This document shows, in pieces, positions 38,501 to 51,400 of a stretch of DNA of 64,000 nucleotides. Within the stretch, counting starts at the first letter, position 1, and every line of letters begins with the position of its first letter. Under the pieces are notes generated by a model, which saw only the letters and a list, made by a program, of their open reading frames with translations, did not search any database and was not told where the DNA came from. Made by a program: the position numbers and the translations under genes. Source of the stretch: Monosporascus cannonballus (taxonomy: Eukaryota; Ascomycota; Sordariomycetes; Xylariales); the NCBI GenBank assembly GCA_004154925.1, contig QJNS01000004.1:372001-436000 (forward strand), given 5' to 3'.

Positions 38501-38870
38501 AAAAATTTTAAAACACACCTTATTTAGCTAATTCTTTTATTAATTAAAACTTAATGCAGGCATATTCATGGGCCTTTTAAAATTAAATCGTTATTCTTAA
38601 ATAAAACGATATTGAAACTAATGATTTAATATCGTTTTTAAAAAAAAACCTATAAATAATTAATTTCGCGTATTACTTTCCAGTTATTATAAACCCATTC
38701 CCAACTTTCGACATTTATTATTCTATAAAGGTTTATCTTATATGTTTATAATAATTTGGATTTATTAATTATATTTCTTATAATATATTTTAGGCCTAAG
38801 TTTCCGCAATTTACTAGCACGGTATTTTAATATATTCCCAATCGTATATCTAAAGTAATAAGGTTATTAG
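35496..38870 (-). pseudogene. pol: pol of copy H with a preserved RT active site
   Basis: On minus: chromodomain 35510-35650, integrase 35700-36900, RNase H 36990-37270, RT 37480-38180, protease 38560-38870. The RT catalytic motif reads Y-F-D-D at 37705-37716 (VYYFDDISMFF), intact unlike B, D, G, I and K. The protease shows NCGNLGLKYIIRNI near 38760-38800. Stops elsewhere make it a pseudogene. Confidence 0.87.
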
Positions 38871-38879
38871 CGGTTTTTA

Positions 38880-40931
38880 TCGTCGCGTTTAAAACCTTTT
38901 TTAAAAAGTTCCTTTTAATTACTTTAAATTTACTTATCTTACAGCTTTTTTATAAGTAATTTCCGTTTTTTAATTTCTCTTCGAATTTATTGAATTCTAT
39001 TTGTATTTTCGTATTCAATACGGTAAATTACTATACTTATCGTTTTTACGGCCATATTATTCTTTCGAATGATATTAATTACTTTTAATTTTGCTATATT
39101 TTATTTTTATTCTGTAAATTATTTTTTATTAATTCGACTATAGCTTATTATGCGTTATATTAACTATTATTCCAGAATTCGTTTATGAAGTAACGTATAT
39201 TTATTTTAATAATTTTGTTTTAGTAAATATTAATAAAACTTAATAGTTAAAAATGGAAATTTATAATAATTTTCTAACAATATTCTTTTATTATATGCTG
39301 GATTAACTTTTTTCCGTTTGTTAATTATATTATTTATAATATCAAAAGGTATTTGTTCACGGACATTATATGTTTTCGGACTAACTTTTAATTTTGGTTA
39401 ATTAATTAATTTTTTTGCAGCTTTAAATCGCTAATATCGATATTATTATTTATTGTTCTTATTATTTTGAGTTCGGTTTAGGAAATCTAACTTTTCATAA
39501 TATATATAAGTAATTTATCGGTTAAAATATTATATGTATTTTTCGTAATCGGGATAATCTTGTCGTCGACAATATATGGCAGGCATTCTGCTATATGGCA
39601 TAGGTGTTCCGGGATAAACCTTTTTATCCAATCCTTATATTCGCACAATTATTCTTATAATATTTTTATTATGTTCGCAATACTTATTAAGCCACTTTCC
39701 TGGCTTCTCGTATTCCTTGTTAGACTTTTCGTTATAGCAAACCTAATACGTACTTAGGCCGAATTATATTAATAAGTTTGTTTCCATTTTTCTAATTCTC
39801 TCTAGATTATCCTTTAGGTATAAATTTTGAGTTATTTTAACGGGGTTTTGGGTAGTACCCTATATTACGTTATTTTGTGCCTTACTTTCTTTTAATTAAA
39901 ATGTTTAAGCTAATTTTATTTTTTTATAATAACTTTTAACTCTATAAGCCCTAATTCCTTACTGTAAAAAATGTTACCATATCGAAAAACTTTAATATTA
40001 CCCGTTTATCACAATTTATTATCATTTTTTCTTATAATACTTTTAATACGCTAGGCGTATGATAGATCGTTAATTTTAATTGTTTTAATAATATAATTTG
40101 GGAAATAATTGGGCCGATTAAATTCAAAAAGTGTTTTATATATTTCCTTTTTTCGACCAAAAGAAATTAAGCAAATAATAATTTTTATTTTTGGTTTAAT
40201 TTAAATATTAATTAAGTGAATATATCGCCGTAACCAGATATTAAATCTTTTTATTGTAATTCTTAGATTCGCATTACCGTTTTTTTAAATTTATTATTCC
40301 GAAAATATTTATTAATTGTTACTTAAATTATATATAATTGTTAAAACTTAATAATATTTCCGGATTTCGTTTTTCGATTAATAAAATACCGTACCCTTTT
40401 ATAACAGGTTCGAATAAAATAACCGTATTTTCGATAAGTCGTCCGTTTCCGACTTTTATTCTCATAATAAACGTAATAAATCGAACATGAAAATACTCGA
40501 AATATATTCGGTATTAAATTAAAAATAATTATAACTTAATCGGAATTCGGTCAAAAAAGTCTAATTTAAAACTTCGAAAAACTTATCCTGGTTTCTTATT
40601 GAAAGTTAGATAAATAATCTGATTTGTTCGAAAAGGCCTCCAGGTCTTAAGAATTTTTCTATTTTCTTTATGCTTTTTATAAGGGGCTTAAAAGGTCGTT
40701 ATATAATTATTAGTTTTTTAAGCTGAAAAATATATTCGTTTATACTCTATAGGTATCGAAAAATCTTTTCGCGAAAAAAGCGAAACTGCTTCTTTTCTTT
40801 TTCTGATTTAATTTTAATATCCGAGTTATTAAAAACCTGGTAAATAAATTAAGCGGGCTGCTTATTAATAAATATCATATCGGCGATAATGCTTAAAATT
40901 TAAAAATAGTATTAAATAAAAACTTGTAAGG
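38880..40931 (-). pseudogene. gag: gag of copy H
   Basis: Gag lies between protease and the 5' LTR. Near 40745-40800 on minus a degraded FFREKIFRYL block aligns with the finger-like N-terminus of D and G. The open frame at 39560-39757 on + is a shadow. Confidence 0.68.
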
Positions 40932-41309
40932 TATAACGATTAAAACATTTACGTAATTATTAAAGGTTAATTATATAAATTTATATAAATAAAAATATTA
41001 TAAGAAATTTAATAATATATATAATAACGTATTACGTTTTATAGTACCAAAAATGTTTTAAATAATAATATTTTATTATAAGTTAATATTATTTGAATTA
41101 TAGAAAATAACAAACGTATTATCTCTGGTTCTGGTTTTATTGCTTATTTCTGTTTAGCTTTGCTTAACGAAACCTTACTGAATAGTTGCTTAATGCGAAT
41201 TATTTGTATTTCGCAGATCTTTGCTAAGCACCCGTTACGTGATTCGGGGGGTGGTCCGTATCATCCTTGTTAACTGTTTCCTGAGGCCGGAGCCTGTCAG
41301 GTCGTAACA
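40932..41309 (-). repeat. 5' LTR of copy H
   Basis: This is 378 bp, from TATAACGATTAAAAC to CTGTCAGGTCGTAACA. The left 200 bp are strongly RIP-converted and the right 170 bp hardly at all. Confidence 0.92.
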
Positions 41310-41499
41310 AATATGTTTAAAACATTTAAACCTTTTCTTTCTTTAAGCCCTTTAAGTTCTTCTGCTAACTCAAGGGGTTGAAAGTGTTTAGCATTTTGAA
41401 ACCTTTCAGCTAGTTATGTGATCTCTTGACTTGGGTCGGATTCAGCTTTCCTTATGACCCCGACCGTCTTAGGGAAGCCAAAACCGTTAAGTTATAAGA
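41310..41499 (-). repeat. 5' LTR of copy F, distal half (U3 end)
   Basis: This continues F's LTR after H. It ends CCGTTAAGTTATAAGA, which is the reverse of the family U3 start (TGTTATAAC...). It keeps CTTGACTTGGGTCGGATTCA, matched in inverted orientation in I's LTR (41782-41801). It marks F's right boundary. Confidence 0.8.
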
Positions 41500-41723
41500 A
41501 TGGGAACGATATTGAAAATGCGCGCGAAAAATACGAAAAACATAAGAAAGCGCTTTTCAAAATATTCGAAATACTATTTATCGATATATTAAGGCTATTA
41601 CTAGTTACGGATCCAACACCCGATAATCGTAAAAAAGTTCTCAATAAGTTAAATATACCCGGCGGAAATAACGAAAAAAAAAGAGAAACAAAAAAACCCT
41701 TAATCCTGGTTGGATTGCTGCCG
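41500..41723 (+). other. Low-RIP spacer with an open frame between two head-to-head LTRs
   Basis: This 224-bp stretch belongs to neither F nor I as far as I can match. On + it is open throughout (frame of 41454-41780) and reads GNDIENAREKYEKHKKALFK, then IFEILFIDILRLLL, then a charged tail. The base composition is more balanced than the elements around it. It may be a scrap of the original target DNA or of another element's coding region. I do not recognise the protein. Confidence 0.4.
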
Positions 41724-42130
41724 TGTTATGACCTAACTGTCTTGGCTCTTGGAAACGGTCGAAACCACAAGAAAGGCTAAATCCGACCCAAGCCAAGATA
41801 TCACGTAACTGGCTCAAAGGTCTTAAGGTGCCCAGCACCCTAAGCCGCTTAACCCGGCCGGAAGATTTAAAGAGCTTAAAAGATTTAAGGGTTTAAACCG
41901 CCTAAATACCTAAACCTAAAATAAAGATATGTACGTTTATTACATCTATAATTTAAATAACATTAATTTATAACTACTTGTTTATACTTATAGCGTATTT
42001 ACTTAAAACACGTTTAACATTGTGAAACGAAATAATTTATTTATTTATTAATTAAATTCTTATGATATTTCTCTTAATATAAATCCGTAAGACTTAATTT
42101 TAATAATTAATTAATTAGTTAATCTTTATA
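41724..42130 (+). repeat. 5' LTR of copy I
   Basis: This is about 407 bp, starting TGTTATGACCTAACTGTCTTG. The first 180 bp are almost free of RIP and closely resemble K's 3' LTR (57687-58103). The right half is strongly converted and ends TTTATA. Confidence 0.85.
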
Positions 42131-43333
42131 AGTTAAAAATAATTATTCAATATTAAAATTAAAATTAAAGTAATAACTCATTCATTATTATATTAATTAA
42201 CACCTAAGCACCATTTGTTACTGCAGAACCTTTAGCCAGATTTAAGCAACTTAAAAAGCAAATTTAACAATATACGAAACAAGGAGAATTTCTTAAATTC
42301 GAATTATCATACTTTTCTATAAGGTTTAAAAATCTTAACCTTAAAATGGAAAAGGAAAATTATAAAATTTCTGGATTTAAATACGAACATATTTCAGTTT
42401 GTAAATTTTAAATAAGCCTACGAAGAGAATTTCTTCATGGCAGTTTTTCTTACGGATAATAGTTTAGTTAATATAAGCTACTTATAAGAAATTATTTAGA
42501 GAACGTTCAAGCCGATAATAAAAAACTCACTAGGATTTCTTTCTTTAATTATTTGAATTTTAAGAAAATATAAAAGGCGAATTTTAAAAATGCGGACAAA
42601 AAACGAATAACAGCATAAAAATTCTTACGATTATAATAGAAAATACTTACTTCGAAATACGTTAATAATTTTAAAACCCTTATAGCTACAGTAAAATTAA
42701 CGGATAATAAAGGTCATAATTTAATGGGTATATTTTATGAAGAAATGAGAAATAAAGTTACAAATAAGATTATAAAATTTCCGAAATCAAAAGCCTTAAA
42801 CCGAGATATTCCCGAAACTATTAAAATTAATAAAAGCTTAAACAAACAATATTTAAAGAAAAAAGGATAATATATTCCAAGATACGGAAATTAATCAGCG
42901 AAATAGGAAAAAAACGTAACGTACCATTTATAACGTATGGCACAATATCAAAACCCAGAGAACATAAGGCCATCTCTAGGAAAAGCTGCAACTAGGTCAA
43001 ATATTATAACCACAGCAAAATGAGATATAAGGCATTTCAATATTGAATATTTAAGAAATTACGGTAAGAAAACTACATACCTGTATCGAAAAAATCATTT
43101 AAGGATAAGCAAACAAAACAATAACAAAATTATTAATATAATTCAAATTCAGCATAAAAACGAATTATCTTAACAAATGATTCGCCAAAAAATACGAAAA
43201 GTCAAAAAGCTGGCCTAGAAAATGTCCAAAATCACGGTAAAATACCTTTAAGCAATAATTTAAAGAAAATATCAAAAGTAAACGAAAAATATATTCTAAC
43301 CCCTTTAATCGATACAGCAAAATATACGCCATA
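42131..43333 (+). pseudogene. gag: gag of copy I, 5' part
   Basis: Gag lies between the LTR and the MITE. It is less AT-shifted than gag of D or E and does not align well with them, so it is another gag subtype. Near 42355-42470 a plus-strand stretch has capsid-like runs, but stops prevent a clean reading. Gag continues after the MITE at 43797. Confidence 0.58.
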
Positions 43334-43335
43334 TA

Positions 43336-43794
43336 CACTTGGAGACCAAATGGAACATTGCACTGGCCGATTTCTCACCTAAACATACCATATTCACTTT
43401 ATTATTATAAATTAAAAAAAGAATAGTAAAAATATCCGGCGAATATGTATGCATAAATTAATATATAAATATTTTGATTTTATAGTTAATTATCATTTTA
43501 ATTATATTATCTACGAATAGGATGTAAAATGTTATGTAGTAATAACTTTTCACATAGTAAAAATATCAAATTCTATGTAATAATACGTAAATTAATATTT
43601 TCGTGACGATAATTTCAGCATGAATTTTAATACTTAACGTATTATATAAGATATAGCTAAATTAATTAAAGTTCTATGAAGTTATTATTTTTGCTTTAAT
43701 TAATTTAATTTGTTTGTATTATTATATTCGGTGTAAAAATCCTATGTTTTGGTAAGAAATAGATGGCCGCACGGTTCCAATTGACCGAGTAGTG
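43336..43794. mobile_element. MITE with 53-bp terminal inverted repeats and TA target duplication
   Basis: The left end reads CACTTGGAGACCAAATGGAA and the reversed right end reads CACTACTCGGTCAATTGGAA. The inverted repeats continue through ...GAAATC/GAAATA... to C-A-T-A at about 53 bp. The flanks are TA (43334-43335 and 43795-43796). Copy E has the empty site (GCCGTATATTATT near 19350). At 459 bp with no coding frame, it is non-autonomous. The TA duplication points to Tc1/mariner (including Fot1/pogo) mobilisation, by family knowledge. Confidence 0.92.
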
Positions 43795-43796
43795 TA

Positions 43797-44500
43797 TTAT
43801 CGACGATAGATATACCTTAATCATAAAGCACAGAAATTTATATCCATTAAATGATTACGTATATATATTATAAAATATTATATTTTTAAACTAAATTAAA
43901 AATAACAAAAACTACGAATGATAATGCAGGCATTTTTGACGTATAACTTCGAAAGAGGATATTTACCAATTAATCAGGACAAAAACCTAGCCCGAAAAAA
44001 ATACAACTTATAGAAAAACTCTTTTTGATATTATAAATAATACGACTATTAAACGGAAAAAACTATTGATAGAGAATGATTACGAGCATTTATTTTCAAT
44101 TAACTTTTATTACTAACACAGAAAATCGAAAACATATTAAAAAAATACGTTAATTTATAAACGAATGATAAAACGACAATTATGAAACGCAAAATAAAAT
44201 ATGGTCGAAATTATAGAAAAAAGAATTTATCTAATAAAAAAGTAATTATAATACAACTAAAAATAATTGCTATGATCCGAAAGAATAATACCCTGGTAAT
44301 AATGATAAATCCAGGAATTTAACACACTATATAACGAAATATAAATAGATTTCAACAAGTTGCAAAAGAAATTAAAAAATAAAGGTTATTGATAAAAAAC
44401 CTACAAAATAAAGAAAATCTCAAAAAAAAACAAATTCCAAAAGGATTTTAAACATAATAATAAACTCCGTACATAACCTTATTATCTTAAATATATAAAT
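43797..44500 (+). pseudogene. gag: gag of copy I, 3' part
   Basis: This resumes the gag of I after the MITE. It aligns with D 7780-8510 and E 19360-20060, for example the TATTATAAATAATACGACTATTAAACGG block at 44030-44057. No zinc knuckle is readable. Confidence 0.65.
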
Positions 44501-47293
44501 CGAAACATACTAGTATATCGCAATCATACATTACGAAACTTTAGGCGGATATTATATTTTATAGAATATGGTTAACGAATTCATATTGCAATAAAAGTAT
44601 AAGTTCAAAGCTTATAGATTTATAAAGCCCGAGAGTTAGAAATTGATATACAATAACGGAATATTCTTACTCGAAATTAATTATTTTAAAATCTTCATTC
44701 AAAAACAATATTAAATAGTTAATTTCCAAATGTTTTTATTCCGAAAATTTGATATAATCTAAGAATTACCATAAATATACTAATATAGAGATATAATTCA
44801 TGGCAAGAAAAGGTAGGTAAAATATATTTTACCCCGTCTTAACAAACAAAAAAAGAAAAAATAAAATCTTAATATTCTATTGAAGCTGGCGACGAATACA
44901 GGCACAAAACTACGACAAAAACCTTACCACCCAAAGAAACAAGATATAAAAAAATTAGTATCAAAAAAATACAACACATTACTGCTACCATTAAAATCAA
45001 ATTAAAGCAACTAAATAACGATCTAAAATAACAGCTCAAGAAGTTAAAAAATGCAACTAAAATAGTATTATAATATTATTAATACAAATAACTCTTCGAA
45101 AAAGAGCTCGATACGATTTTACTAAAATATATCAAATAGAATTATGAAATAATTTTTAAAAAAGAATTCTTAACGACGTTTTACCTTATTTACAACCTTA
45201 AAAGAAACAGATTAAGCGCCTTTAAAAGATACCTGGAAAATTGGTTACAAAAAAGATAAATTCGACCTTCGAAATTACGAACGAAATATGGTATATTTTT
45301 CGTACCTACAAAAATAGAAAATTACGACTTGTCGTTAATTATTAACAATTAAATTATATTATTGTCAAAACTCGAATATTCTTATCTTTAACTCCGGATA
45401 TAAAAAACCGACTTTACGGAGCTAAATAGTGAATAGTATTTGACTTTAAAGATAAATATAGGTCTATTAAAATTAAAAAGAAAAATAAATAAAAAATAAG
45501 CTTAAGGTTAAAATATGAATTATTTAAGTATTTAGTTTTGCCAATAAGATTTACAAACATATTAACAACCTTTAAACGAATAAATAATTATATATTATGG
45601 GAATACTTTAACGTTTTTGTCGCCTGCTATTTTAACAACATTTTTATTTTATCAAAAACCGAAAAGGTATATGCAAAATACGTTTAAAAGGTGGTTTAAG
45701 TTTTATAAAACTCAAAGCTGCTTATTAACACAAAAAAGCCCAATTCCACATATAAAAAGCAAAATATTTTGAATATATTAGTATCTACGGATATATAAAA
45801 ATAAATTGTAAAATATAGTTATAAATACTAAATAGCAAACTCTAACAATAATTGAAAATTACAGGTATTCTTTGGACTCGCCAATGGCTATAAAGAATTC
45901 TTTCGAAACTTTAATAAAATCGTTATCCACTTAATTAACTTCATAAAAGCAATTAAATAAACGTCCGAGACAAAAAAGGCATTGCAGAAAATCATTATAT
46001 AACTACTAACGAACTAGTATATATTATATGCGATTTAACTGATACCGTTAAATTAAAAACTAATATTTATAATTACGTATTAAACGTAATAATCGAATCA
46101 CGCAATAATTACAGTAAATTATACTTTATTATATTTTTTTTCATATAAATGAAAAAGATCCGATCTTAAATGAGGTATTCCAAATAAAAAGTTTAATACT
46201 ATTATAACAGCTTTTCGAAATTTTAGGTATTTTTTAAAACAAAACTTGGATTACGTTAAGATTTATATGGATTATAAAAATTTTACAAGTTTTATTACGG
46301 CTAGAAATTTTATGAAATAATAACTAAAATGTAGAAGGAATTGGCAAATTTCGACTACGGTATTATAGACAAAAAAGCTTAGAAAACGGCAGAACCAATA
46401 CCTTAAGCAAATAACTAAACCTCGAAAAAAGATTAATCAAGATTAACATTATAATATTTGATACAACCACAAAATAATATTTATTTTAACGATACATTAC
46501 TACAGTTCGGGCAGTATCCTTTAATATATATCATTAGATGCGGCACTATAACGACAGTTTTCTAAAAAACTAAAAAATAAACAAAATATAATTTTTAAAA
46601 CAAATACCAGAAAGATTTCATAAGAGAAATATATAAATATTAGCTATATAAATACCTAGAGATCCATAAAACATTAAAACGAATTTAATATATATTTTTC
46701 TTCTTAAAATACAACAATAATTTAGAAAGTATAACAGCAATAAGACATTTACAACATAGCTAAAACTTAACGACATAAATTATACGCAGAATTACAAGTA
46801 TTACCGGGTGCAGAACAACTTTAATATTTAATTATATTTAATCTTATTACCAATCTTCCTACGTGAAAAGATTCCGTTATAATTGTATATTAGGATAATA
46901 ATTTCGTAATCGGTAATCAATTACGGTATCCTCTTATTTTTTTAAAAATATTAAGACAATATAAACACCAAAAAATTAATATATGCATTTTTTAAAACTA
47001 TCCTTGGTATATCCGTAATATTACAAAATGTTATTTTAAATAAAAAATTAACGTCGGCATTTAAATTTTAATAAGGCCTCATAATGCAAATCAGTTTCAA
47101 TTATAAATTATTTAGCGTTTTTAAATTAAAAACAGATGGACAAATAGAGAAAATAAACCATACTTTAAAAATGTATTTACGATATTATATTAATTATAAA
47201 TAAAATCGCTGGGGGAAGAGTTAATAATAGCGCAATTACCCTATAATACCAGTTATTACGAAAATATCAAAATCATATTTATAAACGTTAATT
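44501..47293 (+). pseudogene. pol: pol of copy I (protease, RT, RNase H, partial integrase)
   Basis: Protease is at 44501-44850 and RT at 45170-45780. In RT, LRLVVNY and LNYIIVKT are readable and the active site near 45624 reads Y-F-N-N. RNase H is at 46050-46340. Integrase runs from 46430 and breaks at 47293. No chromodomain, aORF or 3' LTR remains. Confidence 0.83.
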
Positions 47294-47712
47294 TGTAACG
47301 ATCCTGCTATACATCCACCTAGAGGTGTAAGCAGTATCAGAAATAGGGACTTACTTTGCATGTAACAATAGGACGTAAAATAATTAATACTTTATTGGTT
47401 AAAAAGATATAAAGATTTTTCTCTTAATTAAAAAACTGTAAAATTATATTCAAATTAAAAACTTAAATAAATAACTAAGGAACGAAATTAAATAGGTGCT
47501 ATTTATATAAAAAAATTGAGATATTATATATTCTAACTGTTTAAATTAAGTATATCATAAATTTATATAATTTACATTATCTGATTAATTTACCAAATTA
47601 CTTAAATCATATTGACACGGGCAAAAACTCCCATCCGGAGTTCAACTGTGATAGGTTCAAGCTAAGCCTTAAACGTTGATTTCCTTAAAACAGAACTCTT
47701 ATTCCCGTAATA
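47294..47712 (-). repeat. Probable 3' LTR of copy J
   Basis: Boundaries are inferred. The left end TGTAACG resembles the TGTGACGG end of the related LTRs. The right end CCCGTAATA is followed by a pyrimidine tract CTATTTCTCTTTTCC (reverse of a polypurine tract), just as H's LTR end GCCGTAATA is followed by CAATTTCC. With only one LTR of J present, the ends cannot be confirmed. Confidence 0.6.
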
Positions 47713-47769
47713 CTATTTCTCTTTTCCAAGGGTTTCTTTCCCAAAAATCAGAACTGTAAGTAATCCCCT

Positions 47770-48415
47770 TTTATTTGCTAGAAAAAATCCCGGGAAATCG
47801 CCTTATTAACTTTATCATAATAGGCCGCATCTAAAAAGAGAAAAAAAAACCCTTCTAAATTAACGCAAAACGCGGGATTACCGTATAGATTTTATCGAAA
47901 GGTTTGGTTGTAAAGTCATCTTTTATTTAAATTACGTTCGCTTCGAGAAATTCGATTATTTTTACGAATTTGATATCTCAAATTATAACTATTATATTCA
48001 TCGCCAGCCTTCGGCTTATAACGTATTGGACATAAACTCCTTAATAGAAATTAGAAAAAAACGCAAACGTTTACAAATCAAGCTGCGCGAAATAAAGCAT
48101 AAGTTGATGAAGCTTTTTAGGCCATTAAAACGTTTGTATTTTCAATAAGATATTTTATAAACAAAGGCTTTTGCTATTTTACAGAAAAGTTATAAAATAA
48201 ATTAATTGGAAAAACTGGAAAAACTGGAGAAAGAATAACGGCGTATACAAGCGGAACAAGCTCGGTTTGTTTCCGAAATAAACGCTATTTCGGAAGCGTT
48301 TATTTCTTTCGATTCGAACGCTGAAAGTTTGGATTTAAACAGAAAACCGTTATCGCTTATAACCTTAGCCGCATTAGAAACGGTCGGTCAGGATTTTGGC
48401 AGTAAAACATCTTAA
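47770..48415 (+). pseudogene. aORF of copy J (antisense to pol), best-preserved example
   Basis: The plus-strand frame has only a few stops over about 180 codons. In order it reads IDFIERFGCKVIF, FEKFDYFYEFDISNYNYY and DINSLIEIRKKRKRLQIKLR, then a helical stretch with leucines and charges. After that come LEKLEKLEKE, RRIQAEQARFVSEINAISEA, FISFDSNAE and finally LAALETVGQDFGSKTS, with a stop at 48413-48415. The stops are TAA at likely CAA sites. The gene overlaps the pol end (stop 48356-48358) in antisense by about 60 bp. An N-terminal Cys-containing region plus a long coiled coil resembles uncharacterised fungal zinc-finger/coiled-coil proteins as I remember them; that link needs a search. Confidence 0.75.
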
Positions 48416-51400
48416 CCAGGTTTATTGTATTCGTGATGTGGTTAAATGGTTTTTATATGTTTTTTTAAAGTGAGTAATTCTTTTATTTAATCAGGTATTA
48501 AATTTTGCATTTAATTAATTGAAAATCCAGTATTCGTTTAACTGCTTATTCGTTAGAATTTCTTTCAATTTTTAAAATTACTTCTAACGGGGCATTTTTG
48601 GGTGCTAGTTACAGTAAGAAATATAGAAAACGGGATGCATCTTTATATTTTTAGATAACAACAACCTGTAATTAGTTTTAGAAATAACTTCATTAATCTT
48701 AAACGGGCTAATATTTTTAAAATCTATCTTATCGCTAAATGTTTTGTTTTAATTTATAAAATATTCGAAGTTGCGTTTTGTTTTGAGTATAATAGTTAAA
48801 GTTTATTTTCTTTCGATTAAACTAGTTTTTTAATTTTATATTGATTATAATATTAAGTTATTCTTTATTAAAGCAATCCTCATTCATCATAGAAACGAAT
48901 TTCAATCGTCTTGATTTTTGTTATTAACATTTTTGCTTTTGGAGCAATTATAACAATCTTTAGTATTTTATTGCGTGATTGTTTAAATCCTTTTATTTTT
49001 GTCTTATATTCGTATATAACTATATAAAAAGACATTATCTATATTCTCGTTAATAGATATATTATAAGCGATTTATATTAATGATAAAATCTTTACTCAG
49101 TGATTTTGTTAATTATTAACGTAATTTCGGCAATATTGTTTAAAAGTTTGATTTAATCTTTCTGTCTAGGTATCCGTCAAAGGATAATAAGCTGTTAAAA
49201 ACTTAAGCTTGATACTTATTTATTTGAAAAAGCTAGTGCTAAATTTTAAATTAAAAACCGTATTTTTATTAGAAATAATTTTTTCTAGTATCTTACGTTT
49301 ATCGAAATAAAATCAAATAAAAACATAAGCTAATTGTTTTGCTGTCGTATTTCTCTTGAAAGGCAAAAAATACCCATACTTGGTAAGTCTGTTAATAATC
49401 ACCTATATTCCGTCATATTCGACTCCAGTAACTGAGTCCTTAGATAAAGGTAAACTGGTAATTATAACAGCTGTACTTTATATCGCTGCGCTACCAGGGT
49501 AAAAAATAGGTGAAATAATCGCAATTTTAGCAATTATCCTAATGCTGACAGCTATATATATACTAGAGCTCTTACGATGGATTAAGCCGTAATTGTAATA
49601 AAGTCCCAAGTTATAATATTCCAGGCTTTATTAGAAATATTAATAGGTTGTAAGAGCGCGTAAGGTTTATAGCGCGCAACTTTGGTCATATTATAAATAT
49701 TATAATTCTTGATAATTATATTTACTATATAACGTAATTTTAAAAGGTTGTATTTTTCTTATAACCGTTTAATAGTTTTAAAAATTCTGTAATATCTATA
49801 TAACGAGTTTTTGTGGAATTACTTTACGAATTATTCATTTTAATTCTTAGAAACGTAGATTTTGCTGTAATATAATAACTGATCTTTCGGTTTTTCTTTG
49901 GCTAGTGAACTTTTTTTTATTCCTTTATATCGTAGGAATTCCTTAATCGCATGAAAAATTTAATAGTAAGTTTTTTTATGATTTCACATAATTATATAAT
50001 GCTATTTTTGTTATATTATAATATCTACATATTCGTTGGGAGGGCCTTGTAATTATAATTTTCTTTATAATTCATGATATATATTTGTATATGTTCTTTT
50101 CTTTTAATATGGCATATTGTAATGTTAAATCTTAGCAGAGAAATTATCTTATTTTTATATTATTTGTTTAATTTCTGCGCTTTCATAAATTGAGTTAAAT
50201 TTTTATAATAAGAGAAAATATTAAAAAGTTCGTTAGTACTATTAAAAACAGGTTTTTACTCCTCAAAAACGTTAATAATGGCCAATAATCTTTTATTGTA
50301 AATTAGGTATCGCAATTGTGCATTTCGGTATGATTTAGAATAATATATTACTAGATATTATTTGTCGTTATCTTTTCATTATTTAAAACGGCCTTTTTTA
50401 TATAATCTAAAGTATCCGTTTTTAGGCGTTTCTTTTTGTTTGTATTAGGTAATTTTATTATAAGTTTATTAATAATCGCGTTTATAAAAATTTGGAATGC
50501 TTTTTGACATCTTTTAAAAGCTTAAATTCTTTTGTCATATACTCTCTCATAATATATTTCGTTAATAACCTAATTGTATCTCCGGATTCTTTTATTAAAT
50601 TACGTACATAACACGTAAACCCTGAGGTTAATCAAATATTTATAATAGTCGCCTGATCAGAGATAAGCTAATCCTTAATTGCCGTTAATTTAGAACGTAA
50701 AATTTAAATTTGATCGAAAATAAAAATAAATGACACATTATTCAGCTTCTATATATACTATATGCTTTTAACTGGGTTAACTCGAATGTTTGCCTTATTT
50801 AAGATCTTATGTACTTAAGCGATATATTTTTATGCTTTTATAAAATCTTAATGTAAATAAAAATATTATGGAAATAAATAAATCCGAAATGATTTAAGAG
50901 CTACCGGAAAATGATTATAACTAAGTTTTTAAAACTGGTACAGGTATTAATAAATCCCATAGATATTATTCGGTATTAGTAAAATCCGTATACTACTTTA
51001 AATGCCGTTTTTCATTTTTTCTTTGATTATTTTAATACGGTAATAATCGTCTTGAAAATTAAATGCCGTAAGCCACTTAGCTTTATTACGATTGTTGAAG
51101 GTATTTATAAAGGTTAAAAGATATTTATTTTTTAATAATAATATCGTTTACTTATTTATAGTGGATCACTTTTCGATAAATAAGATTTTCGTTTTTATAC
51201 ATTTTTTGTTTGCTATCTTTTAGTTTCAGTATTATAAGAATAGGATATTTGGCAGAACAGTTAGAAAATTGAATATATCGATTTTTTTAAATCCAGTAAT
51301 ACGCTTTTTTATAAGGCCTTAAACTTTTCTGGATTTATGTAGTAAATTCTGTAAAATTTAGGATAATACTTTTTAAAAATCAGTATTCGATAATTCAATT

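Larger units (their letters stand above)
34450..41309 (-). mobile_element. Ty3/gypsy chromovirus copy H, nested in F's LTR
   Basis: This is a complete element of 6860 bp on minus. Both LTRs are 378 bp (34450-34827 and 40932-41309). The flanking pentamers are AATAA (34445-34449) and AATAT (41310-41314), four of five matching. F's LTR rejoins across it. It is moderately RIP-mutated, and its RT keeps an intact active-site motif. Confidence 0.9.
41724..47293 (+). mobile_element. Ty3/gypsy chromovirus copy I, 3'-truncated, with a MITE inside
   Basis: It begins with an LTR (41724-42130) and runs through gag, protease, RT, RNase H and integrase, then stops within the integrase where J starts at 47294. 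A MITE occupies 43336-43794. No 3' LTR is present. The LTR is close to that of K. Confidence 0.88.
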
